From Planctomicrobium piriforme (GTDB lineage Bacteria; Planctomycetota; Planctomycetia; Planctomycetales; Planctomycetaceae): a stretch of DNA of 64,000 bases. The notes beneath the pieces are model-generated. The model was not told where the DNA came from, ran no database searches, and saw only the letters and a list, made by a program, of their open reading frames with translations. Shown here one piece after another: positions 1 to 7,688 of the stretch (the first letter of the stretch is position 1; every line of letters starts with the position of its first letter). The stretch spans positions 39,785 through 103,784 of the forward strand of contig CAMATH010000007.1 in assembly GCA_945860955.1 (NCBI GenBank), read 5' to 3'. Both the position numbers and the translations under genes were made by a program.

Positions 1-841
1 CCGCGCTGGTCGTGATCAGATCGACAGCATCGGAATAGGCCGACTCCATCCGCAGGATTGGTGCCGACGCGGAGGAAATGCCTGGCAATTTGGCATCTGG
101 GCCGGGGAAACCGTCCCCTCCCACGGATCGAGCCAGTCGCATCCGCTGCGCCAATCGAGTTCCATCCACTCCCTCGGGCAGCCGGATGGAATCCAATTGA
201 ACGGGCGCTTCGGTCAATGACCCTTTGGCTTCCTTGTTGAGCGTGATGGGATCCCAGGCGGGGCCGAGAAACCCTGCGGACTGTCCCTTGTATGGTGGCG
301 AGTAGGTCGTGAACGGGCGCGGCAGGACGACCCAAGCGGGGGACTCGTTCAGCGGACCAAGGACTTTGTGCAATAGTCCTCCCAGGCCCGGGTGGTCGTC
401 TCGGCTGGCGTGAACTTCCCCCGGACGTTCCGGCAACTGCCCCAACAACGAGCGAGCGATCGCAAAGTTGTGATCGTTGTTGTCATGAGTCAACGAACGG
501 ATGAGGGCCAACTTGTCCGCGTGCCGGGCGACTTGTGGAATCAACGAGCCAAACCGGATTCCCGGAGCCGTCGTATCAATCGCGTCGAACACAGACCGGA
601 CACCAGCGGGTGCTTCCGGCTTCAGATCCCAAAGATCGGGTTGCGATGGACCGCCGCACAGGAAGATGTAAATGCACTGCTTCGCGGTCGCCGGGTGCGA
701 CAACGGGGAATCGGCCACGGCGTCAACCGCGTGCGATACCACCGGGGTCGCGGCGGCGAACGACGCGTACGCCGACCGACGCAACCACTCGCGACGGGAC
801 AATGAACCTGGTTGACCGACGGCGGGAATCAGACTGAGCAT
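1..841 (-). CDS. DUF1501 family secreted protein (partial, C-terminus outside window)
   Basis: An open frame on the minus strand starts at an ATG at 841 and runs off the left edge, giving 280 residues without a stop. The N-terminus carries a twin-arginine-like leader (SRREWLRRS, followed by an Ala-rich stretch), so export by Tat is likely. Shortly after come CGGPSQPDLWDLKPEAP and an IRSLTHDNNDHN segment, which match the start of planctomycete DUF1501 proteins: a metal-site-like 'GG-SQ-D-DLKP' pattern followed by 'IRS-TH'. DUF1501 is related to the alkaline phosphatase/sulfatase fold and usually sits beside a DUF1549/DUF1553 cytochrome gene, which would lie downstream, outside this window. The frame is closed by a stop just upstream of the chosen ATG. 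The enzymatic role of the family is not established. Confidence 0.85.
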   Translation of the reverse strand, partial: MLSLIPAVGQPGSLSRREWLRRSAYASFAAATPVVSHAVDAVADSPLSHPATAKQCIYIFLCGGPSQPDLWDLKPEAPAGVRSVFDAIDTTAPGIRFGSLIPQVARHADKLALIRSLTHDNNDHNFAIARSLLGQLPERPGEVHASRDDHPGLGGLLHKVLGPLNESPAWVVLPRPFTTYSPPYKGQSAGFLGPAWDPITLNKEAKGSLTEAPVQLDSIRLPEGVDGTRLAQRMRLARSVGGDGFPGPDAKLPGISSASAPILRMESAYSDAVDLITTSA

Positions 842-913
842 CTTCAATCACCAGCGACCCGATCGAATTCCATGCGCGAGCCCAAGACACCGCAGACTCA
901 CGTCCATCCTATT

Positions 914-1813
914 CTAGCGATCCTCGAGAATGACGGCGACGCTGGTGTTGGCTTCGATGCGGGCATACGTGTGCAGGACGATGACCTGGCCGGCGTACTG
1001 CGCCCGGATCTCGGCTGGCGCGTCCCCCAGTGGATCGTAAACCGTCCCCAGGAGATCCCCCGCCGTCACGCGATCACCCAACCCCACGGCGGCTTCAAAA
1101 AAGCCGGCGTTTTGGGTGGGATGATTGATTTGCATGTGTCCCGCTGACGGGCGGTCGTCTTCCACGACCCGCTGGTCGGCTGGCGGTTGTGTCACCGGTC
1201 CATCGATCATTCCCAGGTCGGCAAGCAGGTTGACACAACCCGCGACATACGCCTCAACACCCGCGAAATCGAGTGTCCCACCCCCCAGGTATTCACAGTA
1301 AATCGCCGGGATGTTCGCGTCGCGGGCGACCGACAGCGAGCGTCCGTTCAGCCGCCAGTCAGTTCCCCAGACAAGGGGCAAGCCAAACAGCCTGGCCATC
1401 CGGCGGCTCTTTTCGTGGACATCTTGATCGGGGTGCAGCATATAGCCCGCCAGAGGCAGGACTTTCAGCCGGGTTCCCCCGGTATGCAGATCGACATAAA
1501 AGTCGGCACTGCGAATCACCTGGGACAGCGCCCACGCGGTCTGCTCAGTGACCGATCCGTCGACGCGTCCCGGGCAGGTCCGGGCGAGATCGAGACCGTC
1601 GTCGGCAACTCGGGAACCACGTGAAAAGGCGGCCTCGTTGACGATTGGGATCAGCGTAACACGGCCTCGTCGCAGTTTCGCCGCGAGTTCTTGACGTAGC
1701 CGACGAATCGCCCCCATCGGCTCCCATTCGTCGCCATGAACCCCGCCCGTAATCAGAACGTGCGGCCCGGGCTGGTCACCGGTCAGCGAATGAGATGTGA
1801 GAGTGACCGGCAT
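914..1813 (-). CDS. Succinylglutamate desuccinylase/aspartoacylase family protein (M14-like zinc deacylase)
   Basis: This 299-residue protein has the zinc site of the AstE/aspartoacylase branch of M14 carboxypeptidases: GGVHGDEWEP near the N-terminus (His26 and Glu29) and VDLHTGG (His110). A DLAR-x-CPG segment near residue 75-82 corresponds to the family's substrate-binding 'NR-FPG' region, with Asn replaced by Ala. The C-terminal third (about 215-299) resembles the beta-barrel/lipoyl-like extension that this family uses in succinylglutamate and N-acetyl-amino-acid deacylases. It probably hydrolyses an amide or ester of a small acylated amino acid; the substrate cannot be read from the sequence. 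The ATG at 1813 lies 45 bases after the end of a small gene in the same direction, so the two may be cotranscribed. Confidence 0.85.
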   Translation of the reverse strand: MPVTLTSHSLTGDQPGPHVLITGGVHGDEWEPMGAIRRLRQELAAKLRRGRVTLIPIVNEAAFSRGSRVADDGLDLARTCPGRVDGSVTEQTAWALSQVIRSADFYVDLHTGGTRLKVLPLAGYMLHPDQDVHEKSRRMARLFGLPLVWGTDWRLNGRSLSVARDANIPAIYCEYLGGGTLDFAGVEAYVAGCVNLLADLGMIDGPVTQPPADQRVVEDDRPSAGHMQINHPTQNAGFFEAAVGLGDRVTAGDLLGTVYDPLGDAPAEIRAQYAGQVIVLHTYARIEANTSVAVILEDR

Positions 1814-1858
1814 GGCAAGGGATCCCGAGAACCGCAGAGGAAGGGGAGTATCGACAAA

Positions 1859-2035
1859 TCACGTGGCGATACGATCTGCGATTCGGAACGCCGAGGCAAT
1901 GCCGAACCGGACCGACATCAGGTACAAACTCTGACGGGGAACCGCTTGGTCCAGGAACCCGACTCCCTGACTCGCGTTGTCCAACCGACCGGAAACCGTG
2001 GTGACTACAGAAGAGGGAGCGCGAACTGGCTTCAT
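1859..2035 (-). CDS. Small hypothetical protein, 58 aa
   Basis: Reading the minus strand by eye shows a 58-codon frame from ATG (2035) to TGA (1859). It begins MKPVRAPSS and ends FRIADRIAT. A GAGG ribosome-binding sequence lies a few bases before the ATG, and a promoter-like TTCGTA-17-TAATAT sits just upstream. It ends 45 bases before the start of the M14-like deacylase gene on the same strand, consistent with a small first gene of that transcript. The central part is polar and the C-terminal half mildly amphipathic. No signal peptide, metal motif or known family is recognisable. It could be a spurious frame, but the good ribosome-binding site and the otherwise empty 315-base gap favour a real gene. 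Confidence 0.45.
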   Translation of the reverse strand: MKPVRAPSSVVTTVSGRLDNASQGVGFLDQAVPRQSLYLMSVRFGIASAFRIADRIAT

Positions 2036-2054
2036 GTCATCCTCGCAACTTCTA

Positions 2055-2084
2055 TATTACGAATTTTCGAACGATTTACGAATG
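2055..2084 (-). promoter_or_regulatory. Putative promoter with a direct repeat, upstream of the 58-aa gene
   Basis: On the minus strand TTCGTA (2083-2078) and TAATAT (2060-2055) are separated by 17 bases, about 20 bases before the ATG of the small gene. The octamer ATTCGTAA occurs twice in the same orientation, 19 bases apart (plus-strand copies TTACGAAT at 2058-2065 and 2077-2084), covering both promoter elements. Two copies about two helical turns apart would suit a dimeric regulator. This is read from sequence only. Confidence 0.35.
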
Positions 2085-2128
2085 CTCTCGTTTTGGTCGC
2101 TTCTCTGGCAATGGACCCCGGCCAGCCG

Positions 2129-2692
2129 TCACTTCCTCGACAGACGCCAATCTTTCCCGTTTGCCAGATCTCGCTCCACAGCGGCGGCGATTTGCGTTGC
2201 GACCTGCTTCAGTCCCCGGAGCGTCAGATCACCATTCTGATAGAGCTTGAACCACTCTCGCCCGTAACGCACGACCACCTCGCCGTCGCGCAGACCGAGC
2301 CACTCCAATCCGTTCTGTCGGCACATCGTGTCGAAGGTCGCCGGTTCCGGTTTTGGTTTTGGTTTTGGTTTTGGTTTTGGTTTGACTCGAATCACTGCTC
2401 GGTCTCCACAATCGACCTGGGCCAGAACAGAACGATATCTGGGAGGACTTTCTCCAAACCGGCTTGGATCTGCGTTTTCGTTTTTCATCCCGCTGGAAGA
2501 TGCTTGCGCTCCCCCCCTTAAAAACGCCTCAGCCGCTTCAATCGCCTCTTCGGCCTCTTCGGCCTCTTCGGCCTCTTTCGAACGGGCTTGTTGCAAACCA
2601 AAGATCTCGGACGTGAGCCGACCGACGACGTCGCCTTGAATCGCCCAGGGGTAGTCCTGAAGCTCGACCTCGCCCTGGTTGAGATTGAGCAT
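2129..2692 (-). CDS. Hypothetical protein with (EEA)n and (KP)n repeat linkers, next to gcvH
   Basis: This 187-residue protein starts 9 bases after the gcvH stop, so it is almost certainly in the same transcript. The N-terminal 35 residues and the C-terminal 80 residues (a segment around FDTMCRQNGLEWLG and YGREWFKLYQNGD) look folded. The middle holds two low-complexity linkers: a Glu-Glu-Ala run near residue 40-55 and a Lys-Pro run near residue 103-116. Both are encoded by perfect short tandem repeats. No signal peptide or membrane segment is visible. I do not recognise the family. Position after gcvH does not by itself prove a role in glycine cleavage. Confidence 0.7.
   Translation of the reverse strand: MLNLNQGEVELQDYPWAIQGDVVGRLTSEIFGLQQARSKEAEEAEEAEEAIEAAEAFLRGGAQASSSGMKNENADPSRFGESPPRYRSVLAQVDCGDRAVIRVKPKPKPKPKPKPEPATFDTMCRQNGLEWLGLRDGEVVVRYGREWFKLYQNGDLTLRGLKQVATQIAAAVERDLANGKDWRLSRK
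2349..2383. repeat. Hexanucleotide tandem repeat (GGTTTT)5.8
   Basis: Five full copies and one partial copy of GGTTTT lie inside the hypothetical gene downstream of gcvH. On the coding strand the unit reads AAAACC and gives alternating Lys-Pro. The unit length is a multiple of three, so copy-number change would alter linker length without a frameshift. Confidence 0.9.
2544..2576. repeat. Nonanucleotide tandem repeat (GCCTCTTCG)3.7
   Basis: Three perfect 9-base units plus a partial one, encoding a Glu-Glu-Ala run on the minus strand. It lies in the same gene as the GGTTTT hexamer tract and is also frame-preserving. Confidence 0.85.
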
Positions 2693-2701
2693 GGAACGAA
2701 T

Positions 2702-3082
2702 TTAGTGCCGCTGGTCCCAGTTCGCTTCGTACCCGGCCCGGTCGAGCAATTCGGCCGAGAGAGGTTGCGACAGCCTGACCTTGATCAGCCACCCCTTGCC
2801 GAACGGATCTTTGGACAGACTCTCCAGATCGTCGGCCAGACGCGTGTTCGATTCGATCACCTCACCCGCGACCGGACTGTACAGATCACTCGCCGCTTTG
2901 ACGCTCTCGACAACGCCAAACACGTCGTCAACCTGAATCGTTTTGCCGACTTTGGGGAGGTCAATGTAGACCAGGTCGGTCAGCGCGTGAACCGCCAGTT
3001 CGGTGATTCCCACCGTGGCCACGCCTCCCTCCACGTGAATCCATTCGTCCGAGGGGGAATACTTCAGCGACTGGGGATCCAT
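2702..3082 (-). CDS. gcvH: Glycine cleavage system H protein
   Basis: This 126-residue protein is the lipoyl carrier of the glycine cleavage complex. It shuttles the aminomethyl group between the P, T and L proteins in the cytoplasm. The lipoylation site is clear: VVESVKAASD with Lys62, followed by LYSPVAGEV. The opening SDEWI and VGITE-A-HALTD-VYIDLP segments are standard for GcvH, and the length is normal (about 125-130). gcvT and gcvP are not visible here. A LipM-like octanoyltransferase, which could modify GcvH, is encoded about 2 kb away on the other strand. The ATG at 3082 is the natural start, since the family begins a few residues before the KYSPSDEWI segment. Confidence 0.97.
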   Translation of the reverse strand: MDPQSLKYSPSDEWIHVEGGVATVGITELAVHALTDLVYIDLPKVGKTIQVDDVFGVVESVKAASDLYSPVAGEVIESNTRLADDLESLSKDPFGKGWLIKVRLSQPLSAELLDRAGYEANWDQRH

Positions 3083-3169
3083 CCGATTCTCCGCGAATCT
3101 TGAGTGAGTGAGGGACTCGGTTCCAAACGAAAGCGAAATGACGCACGTGACCGCGACGTGACCTGGGAA

Positions 3170-3625
3170 TCAGGGGCGCTGCGGATTCTCGGCTTCCAAC
3201 TGGGTGATCTTGTCGATCCGGCGGGAATGACGCCCCGCCTCAAAATCCGTGGACAGCCAGATTTCAATCAGTCGGTTCATCACCCGCTCGCTCAGCAGGT
3301 CGGCTGACAGGCAAAGGACGTTGGTGTCGTTGTGCTGGCGGCTCAGGCGGGCGGTCATTTCATCATGGCAGGTGCAGGCCCGAACCCCGGCGAATTTGTT
3401 GGCGACTATGCACATGCCGATTCCGGTGCCACACACCAGAATTCCCCTGTCGGCCTGTTTCGTTGCCACCAGCTTCGCCACTTTGGCGGCGAAGTCGGGA
3501 TAATCGGCGCTCTCGCCCGAATCGGGGCCGCAATCGATTCCGCTATGCCCAAACTCGGCAAGCAGCGACATCAGGCGGGCTTTGGTCGCGAACCCGCGGT
3601 GGTCACTGCCAACGGCGATAATCAT
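3170..3625 (-). CDS. rpiB: Ribose-5-phosphate isomerase B
   Basis: RpiB interconverts ribose 5-phosphate and ribulose 5-phosphate in the pentose phosphate pathway. The 151-residue form starting MIIAVGSDHRGF fits the family length. An upstream in-frame start would overlap the preceding gene and add 35 unrelated residues. GGAAGAG lies 4 bases before the chosen ATG. Visible active-site elements are SDHRG (Asp8, His9), VCGTGIGMC (catalytic Cys65 and anion hole), and RQHND (His98). It starts 16 bases after the YrdC-like/phosphatase fusion gene. That order, YrdC - low-molecular-weight phosphatase - RpiB, matches ywlC-ywlE-ywlF of Bacillus subtilis. Confidence 0.95.
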   Translation of the reverse strand: MIIAVGSDHRGFATKARLMSLLAEFGHSGIDCGPDSGESADYPDFAAKVAKLVATKQADRGILVCGTGIGMCIVANKFAGVRACTCHDEMTARLSRQHNDTNVLCLSADLLSERVMNRLIEIWLSTDFEAGRHSRRIDKITQLEAENPQRP

Positions 3626-3641
3626 GGTCTCTTCCAGTCGT

Positions 3642-4763
3642 TCAGACAGTGGGAATCTCTTCAAGCAGAACGCGCAGATCGCGTTCGATCTGTTCAGCGC
3701 ACCGATGGTAATCCTCGTCGCCCCCGCCAATCGGGTCGACCAGGTCCGCCCCGGTTTTCGAAAGCAACTCCACCCGGCCAGCCGCCTCGGGGAAATCCCG
3801 CAACAGCACTTCGCGATGTCCGCGGGTCATCGCCACAATTCGGTCAGCCTGGCTGACCAACTGCGACGAAACGGGCTGGCTCTCATGGCCCCGCAGGTCA
3901 ATGCCGCGTTTTCGCAATTGTTCGATCGATTCGTCGCTCGCGGGCATCCCCGGCCCGGCCGCCACTCCTGCTGACGCCACCACATAGCCCCGATCGACCA
4001 GTTCGTCATCGGTGCAACCGAGTCGTTCCGACAGCAGTCGGCGAAACAACCCTTCCGCCATCGGACTCCGACAGGTGTTTCCCGTGCAAACAAACAAGTA
4101 CAAGTTTCCCGCCAATCGGTGAAGTGTTCTCGCGGGAACGACTGCCTCCCGCGCGATCGACCAGCTCTCGTCGACATGGACCATGCTGGTCGGCTGGTTG
4201 TAACGCAGCGGTCCCGCGTCCAGCAGCAGCGACATCTCGTCCCCGCAGCGCTCGGCCAAGTCACTTCCCGTCCGCGCCCCCCCCTCCGTCGATTGTTCGG
4301 GAGAGAGTACCAGCGGGGCGGGAAGCAGCCTCAGGATCGACTGCGTCAAATCATGCAGCGGCAATCGCATCGCCAACCCATCGCTCAATCGCAGGGCGTC
4401 CCCGGTGGTAGCGGGAAGCGACGCTGCCAGCCCGCCGACATGCTCGGCGCAGAACCGCAATGTGACGGGACCGGGCCAGAATCGCCGCAACAGCTTTCGG
4501 CCCGCGTCTGAAACGCGCGGAATGTAATCGAGCGCCTCGTGACTCGACTTGACCGCCAGCACTGGCGCGAGATCCGACCAGCGCGCTGACAGGGGGGGGA
4601 GTCGGGCGACCGACGGAGAGAGTGAGTACGCCGCGACGACGTATTGTGTTTCGGTGGGCAACCCCACCAGTTCCCCTTCCACCAGTCGTTGGACCGCCTC
4701 ATGGACGACGTCGCGCGGATCGTCGGCACGCAGCAATTCGACAATGCGAGTCGGGCCAGTCAT
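3642..4763 (-). CDS. Fusion: degenerate YrdC/Sua5-like domain + low-molecular-weight protein phosphatase (YwlE-like)
   Basis: This 373-residue protein has two parts. Residues 1-215 resemble YrdC/Sua5 (threonylcarbamoyl-AMP synthase): VGLPTETQY near 33-41 and WPGPVTLR near 96-103. The usual Lys-x-Arg-Pro ATP-site motif and the Ser-Ala-Asn-x-Ser-Gly motif are not recognisable, so tRNA modification activity is doubtful. Residues 220-373 form a low-molecular-weight phosphatase with VCTGNTCRSPMAEG (nucleophile Cys226, Arg232) and a DPIGG general-acid loop (Asp near 347). Thr230 in the P-loop matches the residue that makes B. subtilis YwlE selective for phosphoarginine, where tyrosine phosphatases usually have Ile. 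The substrate is therefore either phosphotyrosine or phosphoarginine; this is inference. It is the first gene of a rpiB-containing transcript. Confidence 0.88.
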   Translation of the reverse strand: MTGPTRIVELLRADDPRDVVHEAVQRLVEGELVGLPTETQYVVAAYSLSPSVARLPPLSARWSDLAPVLAVKSSHEALDYIPRVSDAGRKLLRRFWPGPVTLRFCAEHVGGLAASLPATTGDALRLSDGLAMRLPLHDLTQSILRLLPAPLVLSPEQSTEGGARTGSDLAERCGDEMSLLLDAGPLRYNQPTSMVHVDESWSIAREAVVPARTLHRLAGNLYLFVCTGNTCRSPMAEGLFRRLLSERLGCTDDELVDRGYVVASAGVAAGPGMPASDESIEQLRKRGIDLRGHESQPVSSQLVSQADRIVAMTRGHREVLLRDFPEAAGRVELLSKTGADLVDPIGGGDEDYHRCAEQIERDLRVLLEEIPTV

Positions 4764-4975
4764 GGGAACGGGGTGTGAAGGGGGTTATGGACGACGCGTG
4801 AAAACCGTCGGTAGAAACCGTCCCCCGCCCCCGTTTGAATGGGAGAATCTCGGCGGAACGGATTGAGGAGGAGCCAAGCTCGCCACGGTGGGAGTGCCCC
4901 TCCTTGGTCGAAAAGTCTCGGATTTGACTATACTGGGGGCGTGGAAACCATTCAAGCACGCACCCCGGCACACCC

Positions 4976-5719
4976 GTGACCTCCCCCTCCTGCCGACTCC
5001 TGCGGGAACCGCATTCCTCCACCGGCCGACACCAGATGGCAGTCGACGAGCTGCTGCTTGAGTCGGCATCGGAACGGGCGATCAGTACACTGCGATGGTA
5101 TCGCTGGTCTGAGCCGACCGTTTCTTTGGGATACTTTCAACCGCGAGTTCCTGAAGAACTGGCCGACAGATTCCGTGGATTGCCGGTCGTCCGTCGCCTG
5201 TCGGGTGGTGGGGCGATTCTGCACGATCAGGAATTGACCTACGCGATTGCCCTGGCGGGAAATCACCCCTTGGCCGCGAATCCCCGGGAATTGTACGACT
5301 TGGCTCACCACACCGCGATTTCCGTCCTGGGTGAATTTGGGATAACCGCAGCGCTCCGGGGCGACAGTCATCCCGAGCGGGGCGGGAATTTTCTTTGCTT
5401 TTCTCGCGGCGATTCGTTCGACGTGGTCTGTCAGGGGGAGAAAGTACTGGGGAGTGCCCAGCGGCGACGCAAACGAGCCGTTTTGCAGCATGGCAGCCTG
5501 TTGTTGCGTCGCTCACAGCATGCTCCGGAATTTCGCGGTGTTTGTGATTTCGCCTCAGCGCCTGTCGACGTCGATCGCTTGGAAAGCCGGCTGAACGAGG
5601 CGTTCTCCCGGTTTTGCGGGGCAGGGGCTGGGAATTCGCCGATTTTCGACGGTTGGCGGGCCGGCGAGTTGGAGCGGTTGGCGGAACTCGAACAGGGAAA
5701 AGTGGTCGAACCTTGTTGA
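4976..5719 (+). CDS. Lipoate-protein ligase A / octanoyltransferase LipM-like protein
   Basis: This 247-residue protein belongs to the biotin/lipoate attachment (BPL_LplA_LipB) fold. VVRRLSGGGAILHD (71-84) is the substrate-binding loop. Lys156 in GEKVLGSAQ and the QHGS segment (171-174) complete the site. Cys141 in NFLCFS is placed like the nucleophile of LipM-type octanoyltransferases, which favours transfer of octanoate from acyl carrier protein over ATP-dependent lipoate ligation. The likely acceptors are GcvH and 2-oxoacid dehydrogenase E2 proteins; gcvH is encoded about 2 kb away. The start is GTG at 4976; an ATG at residue 21 is also possible, but the family usually has a few residues before the 'MA-DE-LL' helix. 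The gene is divergent from the YrdC-like fusion gene. Confidence 0.88.
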   Translation: MTSPSCRLLREPHSSTGRHQMAVDELLLESASERAISTLRWYRWSEPTVSLGYFQPRVPEELADRFRGLPVVRRLSGGGAILHDQELTYAIALAGNHPLAANPRELYDLAHHTAISVLGEFGITAALRGDSHPERGGNFLCFSRGDSFDVVCQGEKVLGSAQRRRKRAVLQHGSLLLRRSQHAPEFRGVCDFASAPVDVDRLESRLNEAFSRFCGAGAGNSPIFDGWRAGELERLAELEQGKVVEPC

Positions 5720-5819
5720 GCGTGGGAAGGGCCACTACACTCACGGCTTGCGCCGGAAACGGCCCGGCGATCGCGTCCGGGGTCGCTGTCGGGCGCTGGC
5801 AGAGGTCGTACCCCCTACA

Positions 5820-6359
5820 ATGAGACACGTTCTTTCGGCGCTGGTGATGAATCAGCCGGGTGTGCTGGCGCACATTTCCGGCATGTTGGCGTCGCGCGCA
5901 TTCAATATCGAGAGCCTGGCGGTCGGAGCGACCGAAAACGCCGAATTGTCGCGCATGACATTCGTGCTGAACGGCGACGAAAAGACCCTCGACCAGGTGC
6001 GCAAGCAACTCGAGAAGATCCTCACCGTCGTGCGGGTGATCGATTTTTCCAACCAGAACTTCGTCGAACGGGATCTGATGCTGCTGAAAGTCAGCACCGA
6101 CGGGGGTAAACGGGGAGAAGTTCACGAGTTGGTTGACATCTTCCGCGGGCGGATCGTCGACGTGGGGGCCACCCATGTGATGATCGAAATCGCCGGCCAG
6201 GAACGCAAGATCGACGCCTTCATCGATGTCATGCGTCCGTACGGGATCATTGAAATGGTCCGAACCGGCAGGATCGCCCTGCTGCGGTCGGCGGTCGCCT
6301 CGCACGAGGCCGACGACGACCGCCTGACCCCCGAACCGCCCCCCGAAGCGACGGTTTGA
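5820..6359 (+). CDS. ilvN: Acetolactate synthase small (regulatory) subunit
   Basis: This 179-residue protein is the ACT-domain regulatory subunit of acetolactate synthase, the first common enzyme of valine, leucine and isoleucine synthesis. The N-terminal ACT domain shows ALVMNQPGVLAHISGMLASR and FNIESLAVG (about residues 7-37). The second half has ERDLMLLKV and GAT-VMIEIAG, as in IlvH/IlvN. The ATG at 5820 is chosen over an in-frame start 24 codons upstream because the added residues are Arg-rich and unlike the family. The catalytic subunit (ilvB) is not in the window. ilvC follows after 128 bases in the same direction, so the pair is a branched-chain amino acid unit. Confidence 0.95.
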   Translation: MRHVLSALVMNQPGVLAHISGMLASRAFNIESLAVGATENAELSRMTFVLNGDEKTLDQVRKQLEKILTVVRVIDFSNQNFVERDLMLLKVSTDGGKRGEVHELVDIFRGRIVDVGATHVMIEIAGQERKIDAFIDVMRPYGIIEMVRTGRIALLRSAVASHEADDDRLTPEPPPEATV

Positions 6360-6487
6360 GGTCATTCGCAAACATCTGAGCGGCTGGTTTCCATACCACC
6401 GTCTCCCCTGTTCCGTTGTGTTCGCGTTGTGTTGTGGCGCGACACGTTTCGTTTCTCCCGAACTCTCAACTTTTCGCCCACCGCATC

Positions 6488-7495
6488 ATGCCCGCCAAAG
6501 TTTACTACGACGACGACGCCGACCTGTCACTCCTCAAGGGAAAGACCATCGCCATTCTGGGATATGGCAGCCAGGGACACGCCCAGGCGCTGAACCTCCG
6601 CGACAGCGGCCTGAATGTGATCATCGGTCAGCGGAAGGGCTCGCCCAACTACGACTTGGCAGTCAGCCACAAGTTCTCCCCGCTCCCTCTCGCCGACGCG
6701 ACCAAAGCCGCCGACCTCGTCAATATTCTTCTCCCCGACGAAGTCCAGGGTGACCTGTACCGCGCCGAGATCCGCCCCAACCTCAAGCCGGGCAGCCTGC
6801 TGCTCTGCTCGCATGGTTTCAACCTGCACTTCGGACAGGTCGTCCCCCCCGCCGGTGTTGACGCCGCTCTGGTCGCGCCCAAAGGCCCCGGCCACCTCGT
6901 TCGCGCCGAGTATGAAAAAGGGGCGGGCGTCCCGTCGCTGGTCGCCTTCTGGCCCGGATGCTCCGATGCCGCTCGCAAACTCGCCCTGGCCTATGCCAAG
7001 GGGATCGGCGGTACTCGCGGCGGTGTGATCGAAACCACGTTCGCCGAGGAAACCGAAACCGATCTGTTCGGCGAACAGGTCGTTCTCTGCGGTGGTGTCT
7101 CGGCCCTGGTGAAAGCCGCGTTTGAGACTCTGGTCGAAGCGGGTTACCAGCCGGAAATGGCCTACTTCGAGTGCATGCACGAACTGAAGTTGATTGTCGA
7201 CCTGTTGTACCAGGGGGGACTCAACTACATGCGGTACAGCATCTCGAACACCGCCGAGTACGGCGATTACACCCGCGGCCCCCGCATCGTCACCGACGCG
7301 ACCCGAGCCGAGATGAAGAAGATTCTGCACGAGATCCGCTCGGGTCAGTTCGCGAAGGAATGGATCCTCGAAAACAAAGCCAACCAGCCGACGTTCCAGG
7401 CGACCCGTCGCAGCGAGCGGATTCATCCGGTCGAAGTGGTCGGTCGGCAATTGCGTAGCATGATGACCTGGATCAAGGCGAAGGAAATCCAGTAG
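6488..7495 (+). CDS. ilvC: Ketol-acid reductoisomerase (class I)
   Basis: This 335-residue enzyme converts acetolactate (or acetohydroxybutyrate) to the dihydroxy acid using Mg2+ and NAD(P)H. The Rossmann motif [17 protein letters not shown] (25-41), [10 protein letters not shown] near 130-140 and the metal-binding knotted domain segment [17 protein letters not shown] near 240 are all intact. Length matches class I enzymes (about 330-340). The start [14 protein letters not shown] at 6488 fits the family; the longer in-frame start at 6416 adds 24 residues of no similarity. It follows ilvN and is closed by a strong hairpin plus T-run. Confidence 0.97.
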   Translation: MPAKVYYDDDADLSLLKGKTIAILGYGSQGHAQALNLRDSGLNVIIGQRKGSPNYDLAVSHKFSPLPLADATKAADLVNILLPDEVQGDLYRAEIRPNLKPGSLLLCSHGFNLHFGQVVPPAGVDAALVAPKGPGHLVRAEYEKGAGVPSLVAFWPGCSDAARKLALAYAKGIGGTRGGVIETTFAEETETDLFGEQVVLCGGVSALVKAAFETLVEAGYQPEMAYFECMHELKLIVDLLYQGGLNYMRYSISNTAEYGDYTRGPRIVTDATRAEMKKILHEIRSGQFAKEWILENKANQPTFQATRRSERIHPVEVVGRQLRSMMTWIKAKEIQ

Positions 7496-7500
7496 TCGAC

Positions 7501-7522
7501 TTGTCACGCGTTCGCGTGACAA
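7501..7522 (+). other. Perfect short hairpin just after ilvC
   Basis: TTGTCACGCG and its exact complement CGCGTGACAA are separated by two T residues, starting 6 bases after the ilvC stop. It lies in front of the stronger terminator and may stabilise the 3' end or act as a weak first stop. Confidence 0.5.
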
Positions 7523-7538
7523 TCGGAGTTGAATTTCG

Positions 7539-7578
7539 AACGACGGCGGGTGAACTCAATCATCCGCCGTCGTTTTTT
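7539..7578 (+). terminator. ilvC: Rho-independent terminator of ilvNC
   Basis: An 11-base stem AACGACGGCGG / CCGCCGTCGTT (7539-7549 with 7564-7574) and a 14-base loop are followed by a run of six T. It lies about 45 bases after the ilvC stop codon and would end the branched-chain amino acid transcript before the convergent gene. Confidence 0.85.
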
Positions 7579-7688
7579 ATTGCTGGGGAGACTTTATTCC
7601 CTCCAAGATCTTGTCCCACGACTGGACCATATTTCTGGTGGCGAAAGGCAAACCTCAATCGCCACCACAATCCAATTCGTTTTGCCCC

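Noticed and set aside
5082..6371. Minus-strand frame of 429 codons over lipM-like and ilvN genes
   Set aside because: Antisense shadow, Arg/Pro-rich and without domains, across two identifiable genes.
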